From an uncultured Bacilli bacterium (GTDB taxonomy: Bacteria > Bacillota_I > Bacilli_A > RFN20 > CAG-288), in NCBI GenBank assembly GCA_944349335.1, contig CALVMW010000001.1, positions 359,671 through 423,670 of the forward strand: a stretch of DNA of 64,000 nt, in the 5' to 3' direction. Both the position numbers and the translations under genes were made by a program. Below the pieces are notes generated by a model, which did not search any database, had not been told where the DNA came from, and saw nothing but the letters and a program-made list of their open reading frames with translations. This document shows positions 32,928 to 42,280 of this stretch, one piece after another; within the stretch, counting starts at the first letter, position 1; each line of letters opens with the position of its first letter.

Positions 32928-35558
32928 TTACTTATTGCCGAATTTCTTCTCGTATTCTTTTTCTCCATAATAAACTCTTAAGTAGAGGTCTTTCATCTCG
33001 GAGATTAAAGGATAACGAGGGTTAGCACCTGTGCATTGATCGTTAAACGCAGCTTCAGCCATCTCATCTAAGGATTCCAAGAACTTGGTTTCATCAACGC
33101 CAGCATCCTTAATTGTTAAAGGAAGTTCAATCTCAGCTTGGAGAGATTTGATCTTCTCTAGAAGCTTCTTGAGCTTCTCTTCATCGCTCTTACCAGTGAT
33201 ACCTAACATCTCAGCGATTTCAGCATATCTTCTTAAAGTATGTGGATATTTATACTGAGGGAAAGTACCCATTCTGGTAGGAACTTCACCAGAGTTAAAC
33301 TTCATAACTTCTCTAAGCATTAAAGAGACGCAGACACCGTGAGGTAAGTGATGATAAGCACCTAACTTATGACCTAAAGAGTGATCAATACCTAAGAAGC
33401 AGTTAGCAAAAGCGATACCAGCGATAGTAGCAGCATGAGCCATATGCTCTCTAGCTTCAGGATCATTACCTAAATTCTTGTAGCAGCGAGGGAGATATTT
33501 GAAGATTTCAGAAATACCCTCTTTTGCCATAGCATCAGTGAAGGGAGTAGCATACATAGAAGCATAAGCCTCCATGCAGTGAGTTAAAGCATCGATACCA
33601 GAAGCTCTTGTTAAACCCTTAGGGATATTGAGCATAAGGTCGGAATCGATGATAGCCATAGAAGGTAAGAGTGAGTAATCAGTGATAGGATATTTTGTTC
33701 CATCTCTTTGATCAGTGATAATAGCAAAAGGAGTGACCTCAGAACCTGTACCAGCAGTAGTAGGAACGCAGACGAGCATAGCTTTTTCACCTAACTGCGG
33801 GAAGTCGACAACTCTCTTTCTAATATCGACAAAGTCCATAGCCATATCAGAGAAGTCAGCTTCAGGATGTTCATATAAGACCCACATGATCTTAGCAGCA
33901 TCCATAGGAGAACCACCGCCTAAAGCGATCAAGCAGTCAGGCTGGAAGGAACGGCAAAGCTTAGCGCCTTCTTCAGCACAAGCGAGTGTCGGATCGGGTG
34001 CAACATCAGAGAAGACTTCAGTCTCAATACCATAACGATCTAAGATATCTGTAAGCTTCTTACTGAAACCAGACTGATGGAGGAACTTATCAGTGATGAC
34101 AAGTACTCTCTTTCTCTTATAAACAGAACTAAGTTCTTCCAAAGCCTTAGATAAGCAACCAGGCTTAAAGAAGATCTTGCTGGGTGTTCTAAACCAAAGC
34201 ATATTTTCTCTCCTTTTCGCTACTGTTTTGATGTTGAGTAGATGTTTAACTCCGACGTTTTCTGAGACAGAGTTACCACCCCAAGAACCGCAACCTAAAG
34301 TAAGAGACGGAGTTAACATAAAGTTATAAAGATCACCAATACCACCTAAAGCGGAAGGAGTATTGATAAGAATACGGCAAGCTTTCATTCTCTGAGAGAA
34401 TTCAGCGATATGATCTTTACCTAAAATTTCATCAGCATAAAGATCAGCGGTATGACCATAGCCACCATCAGCAACAAGCTGTTCAGCCTTCTTTAAAGCA
34501 TCTTCAAAGTCTTCAGCTTTGTATAAAGCGATGACGGGTGAAAGCTTTTCATGAGCAAATTCTTCACTCTTGTCAGTCTTTTCAACTTCACCAACTAAAA
34601 CTTTAGAAGTCTCAGGGATAGTGACGCCAGCCATCTTAGCGATAGTATAAGCACTTTGACCGACGATCTTAGCATTTAATGAACCGTTGATGATGATAGT
34701 CTTTCTAACTTTATTAAGTTCATCCTTATTTAAGAAGTAGCAACCTCTATAGATAAGCTCTTCCTTCATGGCATCATAAACATCTTTTAAAGCGATGATA
34801 GATTGCTCAGAAGCGCAGATCATACCATTATCAAAAGTCTTTGAATGAATGATAGAAGAAGCAGCCATCTTAATATCAGCTGTTGTATCGATGATAGTCG
34901 GAGCATTACCAGGGCCGACACCGATAGCAGGCTTACCAGAAGAATAAGCAGCGGTAACCATACCAGGGCCACCAGTAGCTAAGATGCAGTCGCAAGACTT
35001 CATAAGTTGGTTAGAAGCCTCGATTGAAGGTTGTTCAATCCAAGCGATGATATCCTTAGGAGCACCAGCTTTAACAGCGGCATCTAAAACGATTTGAGCA
35101 GCGTGAATTGTGCATTGTTTTGCTCTCGGATGAGGAGAGAAAATGATAGCATTTCTTGTTTTTAAAGCGATAAGGGATTTAAAGATAGCTGTAGATGTCG
35201 GGTTAGTTGTCGGAACAATACCAGCTAAGATACCGAGAGGTTCAGCGATTCTCTCGTAACCCATATCTTCATTATCTTCGATGACACCGCAAGTCTTTGT
35301 ATTGCGGTAAGCGTTATAGATATACTCAGCAGCAAAGTGATTTTTGATGACCTTGTCCTCAACAAGACCCATACCAGTTTCAGCAACAGCTTCCTTGGCT
35401 AAAGGAATACGCGCTTTATTAGCAGCGATAGCAGCGGCTCTAAAAATTGCATCTACTTGTTCTTGAGTATAAGTAGCATAAATCTTTTGGGCAGCTCTGA
35501 CTCTTTCAATCATTTCAGCCAAGTCTTGACTTGCCTTCATCTTTTGAATTTCATCCAT
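32928..35558 (-). CDS. adhE: Bifunctional acetaldehyde-CoA/alcohol dehydrogenase
   Basis: 876 residues, the normal AdhE length. It reduces acetyl-CoA to acetaldehyde and then ethanol, regenerating NAD+ during fermentation. The N-terminal aldehyde dehydrogenase half shows GPGNAPTIIDTTADI and the catalytic Cys in FDNGMICASEQSIIAL. The C-terminal iron alcohol dehydrogenase half shows ALGGGSPMDAAKIMWVLYEH, CVPTTAGTGSEVTPFAII, GIDALTHCMEAYASMYATPF and the His cluster DHSLGHKLGAYHHLPHG. The start lies behind AGGAGG; the promoter is at 35588-35615. Confidence 0.98.
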   Translation of the reverse strand: MDEIQKMKASQDLAEMIERVRAAQKIYATYTQEQVDAIFRAAAIAANKARIPLAKEAVAETGMGLVEDKVIKNHFAAEYIYNAYRNTKTCGVIEDNEDMGYERIAEPLGILAGIVPTTNPTSTAIFKSLIALKTRNAIIFSPHPRAKQCTIHAAQIVLDAAVKAGAPKDIIAWIEQPSIEASNQLMKSCDCILATGGPGMVTAAYSSGKPAIGVGPGNAPTIIDTTADIKMAASSIIHSKTFDNGMICASEQSIIALKDVYDAMKEELIYRGCYFLNKDELNKVRKTIIINGSLNAKIVGQSAYTIAKMAGVTIPETSKVLVGEVEKTDKSEEFAHEKLSPVIALYKAEDFEDALKKAEQLVADGGYGHTADLYADEILGKDHIAEFSQRMKACRILINTPSALGGIGDLYNFMLTPSLTLGCGSWGGNSVSENVGVKHLLNIKTVAKRRENMLWFRTPSKIFFKPGCLSKALEELSSVYKRKRVLVITDKFLHQSGFSKKLTDILDRYGIETEVFSDVAPDPTLACAEEGAKLCRSFQPDCLIALGGGSPMDAAKIMWVLYEHPEADFSDMAMDFVDIRKRVVDFPQLGEKAMLVCVPTTAGTGSEVTPFAIITDQRDGTKYPITDYSLLPSMAIIDSDLMLNIPKGLTRASGIDALTHCMEAYASMYATPFTDAMAKEGISEIFKYLPRCYKNLGNDPEAREHMAHAATIAGIAFANCFLGIDHSLGHKLGAYHHLPHGVCVSLMLREVMKFNSGEVPTRMGTFPQYKYPHTLRRYAEIAEMLGITGKSDEEKLKKLLEKIKSLQAEIELPLTIKDAGVDETKFLESLDEMAEAAFNDQCTGANPRYPLISEMKDLYLRVYYGEKEYEKKFGNK

Positions 35559-35587
35559 CAGACGGACCTCCTATATTTTGTATATAA

Positions 35588-35615
35588 ATTATATCTTGTT
35601 TATCTTTTTAATCAA
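35588..35615 (-). promoter_or_regulatory. Promoter of adhE
   Basis: TTGATT (35610-35615), 16-bp spacer, TATAAT (35588-35593) on the minus strand, about 30 nt before the start codon. Confidence 0.7.
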
Positions 35616-35739
35616 AGATAAAACAAGCAATTTTTATTAAGAATATGCTCTCATTGCTCATTTTTTGCGCACTTTATCACAAAATGAAAATAGTTTTTTC
35701 AAAAATAATAAGTTTAAAAGGGATAATTAATAAAAAACA

Positions 35740-35768
35740 TTGCTTCTCGCCTCGTTTTGTGGTATCTT
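35740..35768 (+). promoter_or_regulatory. Promoter of rpmB
   Basis: TTGCTT (35740-35745), 17-bp spacer, TATCTT (35763-35768), followed 34-40 nt later by AGGAGG and the rpmB start. The stretch 35616-35739 between the two promoters is AT-rich with nothing recognisable. Confidence 0.6.
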
Positions 35769-35813
35769 TTATGAGCATCTTTTTATTGCTTATATATTTT
35801 AGGAGGATAGATT

Positions 35814-36029
35814 ATGTCAAGAAAATGCCCGCTTACCGGAAAAGGCCCGATGACAGGTTGCAATGTTTCTCACTCTATGCGTCACACTAGAAGAAGATGG
35901 AATGTCAACTTACAGACCACCACTATCGTCATCAATGGTAAGAAGACAAGAGTTAGATTATCTACTTCTGCTCTTCGTACATTAAGAAAAAACTCAAAAA
36001 AAGTTCAACCTGAAACTGCTCAAGCTTAA
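35814..36029 (+). CDS. rpmB: 50S ribosomal protein L28
   Basis: 71 residues: SRKCPLTGKGPMTGCNVSHS, MRHTRRRWNVNLQ, RVRLSTSALRTLRKN. These match L28 of the large ribosomal subunit in both length and motifs. Cys5 and Cys16 are present but the second Cys pair of zinc-binding L28 forms is absent, so it is the non-zinc type. An AGGAGG site precedes the ATG by 8 nt. It is monocistronic with its own promoter and terminator. Confidence 0.97.
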   Translation: MSRKCPLTGKGPMTGCNVSHSMRHTRRRWNVNLQTTTIVINGKKTRVRLSTSALRTLRKNSKKVQPETAQA

Positions 36030-36033
36030 TATT

Positions 36034-36056
36034 AAGGCTGTTAAACAGCCTTTTTA
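36034..36056 (+). terminator. Terminator of rpmB
   Basis: AAGGCTG/CAGCCTT stem with loop TTAAA (36034-36052), then TTT. Confidence 0.85.
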
Positions 36057-36067
36057 TTTTTACTACA

Positions 36068-36096
36068 TTAAAAAAGAGAGGGATATCCCTCTCTTT
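36068..36096 (-). terminator. Terminator of the 36.1-38.5 kb lipoprotein gene
   Basis: GAGAGGGATATCCCTCTC palindrome followed on the minus strand by a T run. It can also act on the plus strand behind rpmB. Confidence 0.8.
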
Positions 36097-36119
36097 TATT
36101 TTATCTATTAACAAGTCTT

Positions 36120-38476
36120 TTACTTCATACCGATGAGGTTATTATTCGCATCATAGCAATAGAAACCCCAAGTCGCTGTACAATCAACAGTATCGATAGA
36201 ACTATTAGCTATATCATCCATATCGAAGATAACGTAAAGTTCGTCATATGTCGCATCATAATAAAGTCCAGCTTTAAAGGTATTGAAAGTATATTTATAA
36301 TCGATAGTAGCTAATTGTTCTTCTGTAAGTGTTCCGCGAGGAAGACCTGCGGTAGAAGCGCTTTTTACAGTCACTGAATCAACTGCATAAATTCTTGAGA
36401 AAGCACCATACTTAGTAAAATCAGTATAATCTTCATCACTAGCAAACTCTAAAACATCATCAATAACAGTTTTGACACCATTAGAATAATTGCCGTTACC
36501 CCAGTTGATTTGACTGACATTAATATAAGGATAGACAGTATAATCTTCTAAACCTTCTAATTCAGGTTTTTGAATGATTAAACTACCTCTCTGTAAATCG
36601 TAGCGCATAATTCTTGTAACATCAGCTAAGACATTATTTTCACTAGTTGAAATTGTGCTATCTCCTAAGATAGAAGCGATCTGTTCAGCAGTTAATAAGT
36701 CCGGGTTACCAGGAGTTAAGCAGACATTAGTTTCATTACCTAGTAAGCCGATAAGAGCACCATTTAATTTAACATTATTAACAGTTAAATCTTCGGCAGA
36801 AATCATTGATTCAGGGCCATGTTCACCGCTAGGATCAAGATTAGCGGGATTAGTATAAGCGCTATTTCCCCATAATAGACCGACATTAGTAGTACCTGTA
36901 ATAGTGCCATTAACTAGGATATCTTCAAATACTAAACTATCATAACAATCATAAAGGATACCGGAACCGATAAGAGCACCGGTAGAAGTTCCTTCATTCA
37001 TAATAGAAGCATTGACTGTAATATCTCTAAATTCATATTTTTGATGCGTTAAAACATTACCATAATAACCGACAGGATTATTAGTGATAAAACCATAGTT
37101 ATTTAAATTAACTCTGACAGGTTCACCATCTAAAGAAGTGACAGTTAAACCGCTGACATAAACTTCAGTAACATAAGTACCATCATCTAATTCCCAGTTA
37201 GAATCATTATAAAGAGAGACAGCTTGATGCTCTCTAACACCTAATTCAAGATTAGAGATAGAAGCGACTTTTCCACCATAGAAATTACCAAAGATAGTAG
37301 CAGCACCATTCCAAGTAAGATCTTCTTCAAAAGAAATAGAATGATCGTTGCCATCATAATAACCAGCAAAACCAGAAAGTCTATCGCTTAAGGTTAAAAC
37401 TAAATCAGCAGTCTGTTCAAAATGCAAGTCACTAAAATCAGGAGAAACATTAACATTTCCTTGTGAATTAGCAGCTTCTTGTAAAGCAGCAATCTGTTTA
37501 AATTGTTCCGGTGTAGATAATGTTAATGGATCAGCTTCAGTACCAGTTCCACTATCAAACTTAATTTCTGTAGCTTCACCTTCAATAAGAACGTTACCGA
37601 CACCATCAACTAATCCACCTACATATAATAGACCATCTTCAAAGTAGATAGAATTTCCTTCTTCTTCAGCAGAAGCGAAAGTAGCTTGAACAACAAATCC
37701 ACCCTCTAACATTGCTAGGGTATAAGAAGGAATACCATCAGTAATATCAGCTTCAGGTAAAGTGATAGCTAAACCTTTATTGTAAATTGTTAAATCACTT
37801 AAAACATAACCTTCATCAGGATAAGCAGTAAATGTAACTTCTTCTCCGACTAAAGCAGAACCGACATCAATAGTTACATAGCCGTTTTCACTAGGTAAGA
37901 TAGTATTAGAATAAGCAGTTAAACCTTCATCACCTTTTTCACCAGTATCACCTTTATCGCCTTTGAGATTACCGATATATCTCCAGTTATTAGATTCATC
38001 TTTTGTGAAGATATCACCGGTAACATCATTTAAATATAAGTCTCCGACTTCACCGATTGTGTCTTCTGGATCAGTAGAACCAACTAACCAAGTAGCTCCA
38101 TCTTTTCCATCTGTTCCATCAACTCCATCTAAGCCATCACTTCCATCATTTCCATCTGTTCCAGGAAGTCCATCTTCTCCTTTAATGTTACCGATAAGTG
38201 TCCAGCCAGATTCAGTCTTAGCATAGATATCATATGTATCTGTATTTAAGTAAAGATCTCCAATAGCACCTAAATCAGCACTAGGATCAGAAGAACCGAA
38301 TAACCAAGTAGCACCATCGACACCATTTAAACCATCAGCGCCGTTTTGACCATTTTGTCCAGCAGGACCAGTTGCACCTGTGATAGGATCAGCAGAAGTA
38401 TCAGCACAAGAAGCTAAGAAGCTAAAGTAATGACGGAGGCAAGAGCGATTATCGAAGTAAGCAATCTCTTTTTCAT
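36120..38476 (-). pseudogene. Collagen-like lipoprotein switched off by 8-bp tandem duplication
   Basis: The start ATG at 38476 has a strong GGAG site and reads MKKRLLTSIIALASVITLAS, then a TAG. Two exact copies of AAGAAGCT (plus strand, 38408-38423) replace the single copy found in the paralogue at 31940; removing one unit restores LASCADT and one open frame of about 782 residues to the stop at 36120. The rest is intact: two collagen/W-modules, a PDEGYVLSDLTIYNK repeat domain, and a C-terminal head starting GTGTEADPLTLSTPEQFKQI, which resembles GLUG-type adhesin repeats, with a beta-solenoid-like body. The frame downstream has no good start until 37712. Because the rest is undamaged, I favour a phase-variable OFF state over decay. 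Confidence 0.8.
38408..38423. repeat. 8-bp tandem duplication in lipoprotein signal-peptide region
   Basis: AAGAAGCT twice, directly adjacent, plus two further A residues of a third unit. It frameshifts the gene at the lipobox. Slipped-strand replication could remove one unit and turn the gene on. Confidence 0.9.
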
Positions 38477-38573
38477 ATTTTTCTCCTTTTTTATATATTA
38501 TAAACTTTTTTTATTAAAGTATAATTAAAGTTACAAAAATTTACCATAAAAATACGATTTATTTATTTTTTAC

Positions 38574-38614
38574 TAATAAAAAAGGGCTATTACAAGCCTA
38601 AACTTATAATAGCC
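38574..38614 (-). terminator. Terminator of the hrcA-grpE-dnaK-dnaJ operon
   Basis: GGCTATTA/TAATAGCC stem (38585-38592 with 38607-38614) followed by a minus-strand T run, right after the dnaJ stop. Confidence 0.85.
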
Positions 38615-39742
38615 TCAATTTTTCTTCTTATTGCGGAACCAAGAGAATTTCTCACTGAATCTCTTATCTTGAAGTTCACCGATCTGTTCAACTAATTTTT
38701 TCTGCTCTGAAGTTAAACTATCAGGGAATCTAATATCGACCTTAACATATTCATCGCCGATCTTACCATTAGGAAGAGTGATACCTTTTCCTCTCATTTT
38801 AAGGATTGTATTAGGTTGAGTACAAGATGGTATATCTAAATCGGCTTGACCATCTAAAGTATCAACTGGAACTTTAGCACCTAATAAAGCGTCAATGAAC
38901 GAAACTGAAACTGTGGCATAAATATCAGCTTCCTTACGAGTGAAAATCTTCGAAGGGGCGACGACAATATTGATGATAAGATCACCATTAGGTCCACCAT
39001 TTTCACCCTCAGCACCTTTTCCAGCAAGCCTTATAACATTACCTGTATCAACGCCGTGAGGGATATTGACAGATATTGTCTCCTCTTTTTTAACCTTACC
39101 ACTTCCATGGCATTTAGGACATTTATTAACAATTTTCTTACCTGTTCCACCGCAATCAGGACAAGTAGTTTCATTTTCCATAATACCAAAGATAGTGCGG
39201 CTTCTAGTCCTGACTCTTCCTCTACCTTGGCAAGTAGGACAAGTAGTAAAGTCCGTTCCGTTTTTAGCGCCATTTCCATGACAATCTGGACAAGAGCCAG
39301 TATAGCTAGTAGTGATATCGATACTTGTACCTTTTACAGCTTCTTCAAAAGATAAATTGGCTGTATAGATAATATCTCGTCCTTTACGAGGAACATTAGC
39401 TCTTCTTGAAGACCTACTTCCTCCTCCGAAGAACTGTGAGAAAATATCATTAATATCATCAAAACCGCTAGCATTAAAGCCATTAAAACCAGAAGAGAAG
39501 CCATTAGCACCATTATTATCAAAAGCTGCTTGGCCAAATTGGTCATATTTAGCTCTTTTATCAGGATCTTTTAAGACCTCGTAAGCTTCAGTCACCTCTT
39601 TAAACTTATCAGCAGCATCAGGCGCATGGTTAAGATCAGGATGGTATTTTTTGGCTAAAGCACGGTAAGCTTTTTGAATCTCTTCACTAGAAGCGTTCTT
39701 ACTTACCCCTAATACCTCATAGTAATCGCGTTTAGTAGCCAT
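38615..39742 (-). CDS. dnaJ: Chaperone protein DnaJ
   Basis: 375 residues, full DnaJ length. J-domain with the HPD motif ([15 protein letters not shown]), a Gly/Phe-rich linker ([17 protein letters not shown]), four zinc-finger units ([32 protein letters not shown]) and the C-terminal substrate domains (DVSVSF-like [18 protein letters not shown]). It stimulates DnaK ATPase and delivers unfolded clients. An AGGAGG site precedes the ATG. It is the last gene of the heat-shock operon. Confidence 0.98.
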   Translation of the reverse strand: MATKRDYYEVLGVSKNASSEEIQKAYRALAKKYHPDLNHAPDAADKFKEVTEAYEVLKDPDKRAKYDQFGQAAFDNNGANGFSSGFNGFNASGFDDINDIFSQFFGGGSRSSRRANVPRKGRDIIYTANLSFEEAVKGTSIDITTSYTGSCPDCHGNGAKNGTDFTTCPTCQGRGRVRTRSRTIFGIMENETTCPDCGGTGKKIVNKCPKCHGSGKVKKEETISVNIPHGVDTGNVIRLAGKGAEGENGGPNGDLIINIVVAPSKIFTRKEADIYATVSVSFIDALLGAKVPVDTLDGQADLDIPSCTQPNTILKMRGKGITLPNGKIGDEYVKVDIRFPDSLTSEQKKLVEQIGELQDKRFSEKFSWFRNKKKN

Positions 39743-39761
39743 ACTTACCTCCTTTATAAAT

Positions 39762-39786
39762 AACTGCCTAGCTTAACTAGGCAGTT
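39762..39786 (-). promoter_or_regulatory. Intercistronic hairpin between dnaK and dnaJ
   Basis: A perfect 10-bp stem AACTGCCTAG/CTAGGCAGTT with loop TTAAG lies 4 nt after dnaK and 19 nt before dnaJ. No T run follows, so it is more likely an mRNA stability or processing element than a full terminator. Confidence 0.6.
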
Positions 39787-39790
39787 AATG

Positions 39791-41641
39791 TTACTTATCA
39801 TCGTTTTTCTTTTCAGTGTAGGTTGCATCGACAACATTCGGATCATTAGGATCAGAAGATGTCTGTTTAGTTTCACCAGCGTTAGGTGTCTGAGCTTGAG
39901 CTTGATACATAGCATTAGCAGCTTGCTGAAGTTCAGCGATACGAGCTCTAATAGTATCAAGATCATTTTTATCAAGAGCAGCCTTGATCTCATCCCTGAT
40001 CTTGGTAGCTTGAGCTTTAGTATTTTCATCGATAGGATGAGTTGTATCAGCTAATTGTCTATCGATAGTATCGATAAGCTGCTGAGCTTCATTTCTAGTA
40101 TCAGCATCAGCTTTTCTCTTATCATCAGCTTCCTTATTAACTTCCGCTTCTTTAACCATTCTATCGATCTCTTCTTTAGAAAGACCGGAAGAATTAGAGA
40201 TAGTAATATGCTGTTCTTTCTCAGTATCTAAGTCTTTAGCAGAGACAGAAACAATACCGTTAACATCGATAGAGAAAGTAACTTGGATTCGAGGCTCACC
40301 TCTTCTAGCAGGACGGATACCTTCAAGTTTAAAGCGGCCTAAGAACTTATTATCATCAGCCATAGGTCTCTCACCTTGATAAATCTCAATTTCAACACCG
40401 GGTTGATTATCTTCAGCAGTAGAGAAAACTTGAGACTTAGTAACAGGAATAGTAGTATTGCGAGTGATAAGAGGAGTCATAACACCACCTAAAGTCTTAA
40501 TACCTAAAGTAAGAGGAGTGACATCGAGTAAAACAACATCATCGATATCGCCGCGGATAACACCGCCTTGAATAGCAGCACCTTCAGAAACTGCTTCATC
40601 AGGGTTAACTGACTGATTAGGACGTTTACCATTATTTAAACGAGTAACTAAATCGATGACAGCCGGCATTCTTGTAGAACCACCGACAAGAATAACTTCA
40701 TCAAGATCATTAACTGTGAGCTTAACATCTTGTAAAGCTTTCTTGAAAGGAACCTCAAGTCGGCTTAATAAATCAGCAGTTAAGCTTTGGAATTTAGCAC
40801 GAGTTAAAGTTGTTTCAAAGTTGACAGGGGCATTATCTTTAAAACCGATATAAGGTAATGAGATGATAGTTTCAGACTGTGAAGAAAGGTTGATCTTAGC
40901 TTTTTCAGCTTCATCACGAAGTCTTTGTAAAGTAGGACGATCTTTAGGATTCTTATCATCGATAGTAATACCGCATTGAGTAGAGATCTCTTGTCTTAAC
41001 CAATCGATAATATGATTATCCCAGTCATCACCACCTAAATGGGTATCACCAGAAGTAGATAAAACTTCGAAAGTACCATCGCCGATATCAAGGATTGAAA
41101 CATCAAAAGTTCCACCGCCTAAATCGAAGACTAAAATCTTACCAGCTTTTTTACTATCAAGACCATAAGCTAAAGCAGCTGCTGTCGGTTCAGAGATAAC
41201 TCTAACGACATCTAAGCCAGCGATAGTACCAGCATTTTTTGTAGCTTGTCTTTGATCATCATTAAAATAAGCAGGGCAGGTGATAACAGCCTTTTTTACA
41301 GGATGGCCTAAATACTTTTCCGCATAACTCTTCATATAAGAAAGAATCTTTGCGGAAATCTCTTCAGGAGTAAAGTCCTTATTGAGGCAGTTGATATGAA
41401 CTGTCTCTCTTGTTCCCATCTTTCTCTTGATAGAGTAAACAGTGTCGACATTTGTTAAGAGCATTCTCTTAGCAGCGTTACCGACAATCTCTTCACCATC
41501 AGCTTTAAAAGATACGACTGAAGGGCAAGTATTAGTTCCTTCAGGAGAAGGAATAACCTTGACAGTCTTATCCTCTTGCATGTAAGAAACAACAGAGTTA
41601 GTTGTACCTAAATCGATACCTAAAATTACTTCTTTTGCCAT
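39791..41641 (-). CDS. dnaK: Chaperone protein DnaK (Hsp70)
   Basis: 616 residues. The ATPase domain has IGIDLGTTNSVVS near the start (written here as LGIDLGTTNSVVS), VITCPAYFNDDQRQATKNAG, ISEPTAAALAYGLD and ILVFDLGGGTFDVSILDIGD, followed by VILVGGSTRMPAV; the peptide-binding domain has DVTPLTLGIKTLGGVMTPLI and IEIYQGER. The C-terminal lid ends in a flexible tail. Small size relative to E. coli DnaK (missing segment in the ATPase domain) is typical for Gram-positive forms. The start follows AGGAG. Confidence 0.98.
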   Translation of the reverse strand: MAKEVILGIDLGTTNSVVSYMQEDKTVKVIPSPEGTNTCPSVVSFKADGEEIVGNAAKRMLLTNVDTVYSIKRKMGTRETVHINCLNKDFTPEEISAKILSYMKSYAEKYLGHPVKKAVITCPAYFNDDQRQATKNAGTIAGLDVVRVISEPTAAALAYGLDSKKAGKILVFDLGGGTFDVSILDIGDGTFEVLSTSGDTHLGGDDWDNHIIDWLRQEISTQCGITIDDKNPKDRPTLQRLRDEAEKAKINLSSQSETIISLPYIGFKDNAPVNFETTLTRAKFQSLTADLLSRLEVPFKKALQDVKLTVNDLDEVILVGGSTRMPAVIDLVTRLNNGKRPNQSVNPDEAVSEGAAIQGGVIRGDIDDVVLLDVTPLTLGIKTLGGVMTPLITRNTTIPVTKSQVFSTAEDNQPGVEIEIYQGERPMADDNKFLGRFKLEGIRPARRGEPRIQVTFSIDVNGIVSVSAKDLDTEKEQHITISNSSGLSKEEIDRMVKEAEVNKEADDKRKADADTRNEAQQLIDTIDRQLADTTHPIDENTKAQATKIRDEIKAALDKNDLDTIRARIAELQQAANAMYQAQAQTPNAGETKQTSSDPNDPNVVDATYTEKKNDDK

Positions 41642-41656
41642 AATCTATATCTCCTT

Positions 41657-42280
41657 TTATTTATCTTCTTTTTTATCTTCAACTTTCTTTTTTGTTACGA
41701 TAACTCCCGCTGGACGTAATAAGTGTTCGTGAAGCTTATAACCTTTTAAGAAAGTATCAGCAACTTTATTATCTTCTTCTCCCTCAACGCTAGAAAAAGC
41801 TTCCATCTTATGAGGGTCATATTCATCTCCTTTATTAGGATTAATAACTTCAACTCCAAGACTCTTAAGAGCATTTAAGATTTTGGAATGAATCATGATG
41901 AAACCAGATAAATAACTTTTTAACTTCTCATCATCCGGTTCATTTTTTAAAGCCATATCGAAGGAGTCGAGAGTAGGAATAAGTTCTTGAATAACTGATT
42001 GAGTAGCATATTTTTTAAATTCTTTTTGCTCTTTTTCAATCTCTTTTCTAGTATTAGCTATATCTGCATAGACTTTGTAATATTTATTAGTCCAAGTATC
42101 GACGCTACTAGTCAGCTCTTTAATCTTTTTTTCCTTTTCTTCAAGCTCTTTTTTTAATTCCTCATTCTCTTTTATAAGATCTTCAGCTTTCGGAAGGACA
42201 GTCTCTTGTTTTTCTTCCTCTTGACTATCTTTTTCCTCAACATGTTCTTGCTCAAGATTTTGTTTTTCTTCTTGAATCAT
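41657..42280 (-). CDS. grpE: Nucleotide exchange factor GrpE
   Basis: 207 residues. A long charged N-terminal coiled coil (ENEELKKELEEKEKKIKELT) is followed by YYKVYADIANTRKEIEKE, the helix block, and the beta domain with FIMIHSKILNALKSLGVEVI and LHEHLLRPAGVIVTKK (usual R-P-A-x-V-x-V). It dimerises and releases ADP from DnaK. Its start lies inside the last 29 bp of hrcA, so translation is probably coupled. Confidence 0.95.
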   Translation of the reverse strand: MIQEEKQNLEQEHVEEKDSQEEEKQETVLPKAEDLIKENEELKKELEEKEKKIKELTSSVDTWTNKYYKVYADIANTRKEIEKEQKEFKKYATQSVIQELIPTLDSFDMALKNEPDDEKLKSYLSGFIMIHSKILNALKSLGVEVINPNKGDEYDPHKMEAFSSVEGEEDNKVADTFLKGYKLHEHLLRPAGVIVTKKKVEDKKEDK

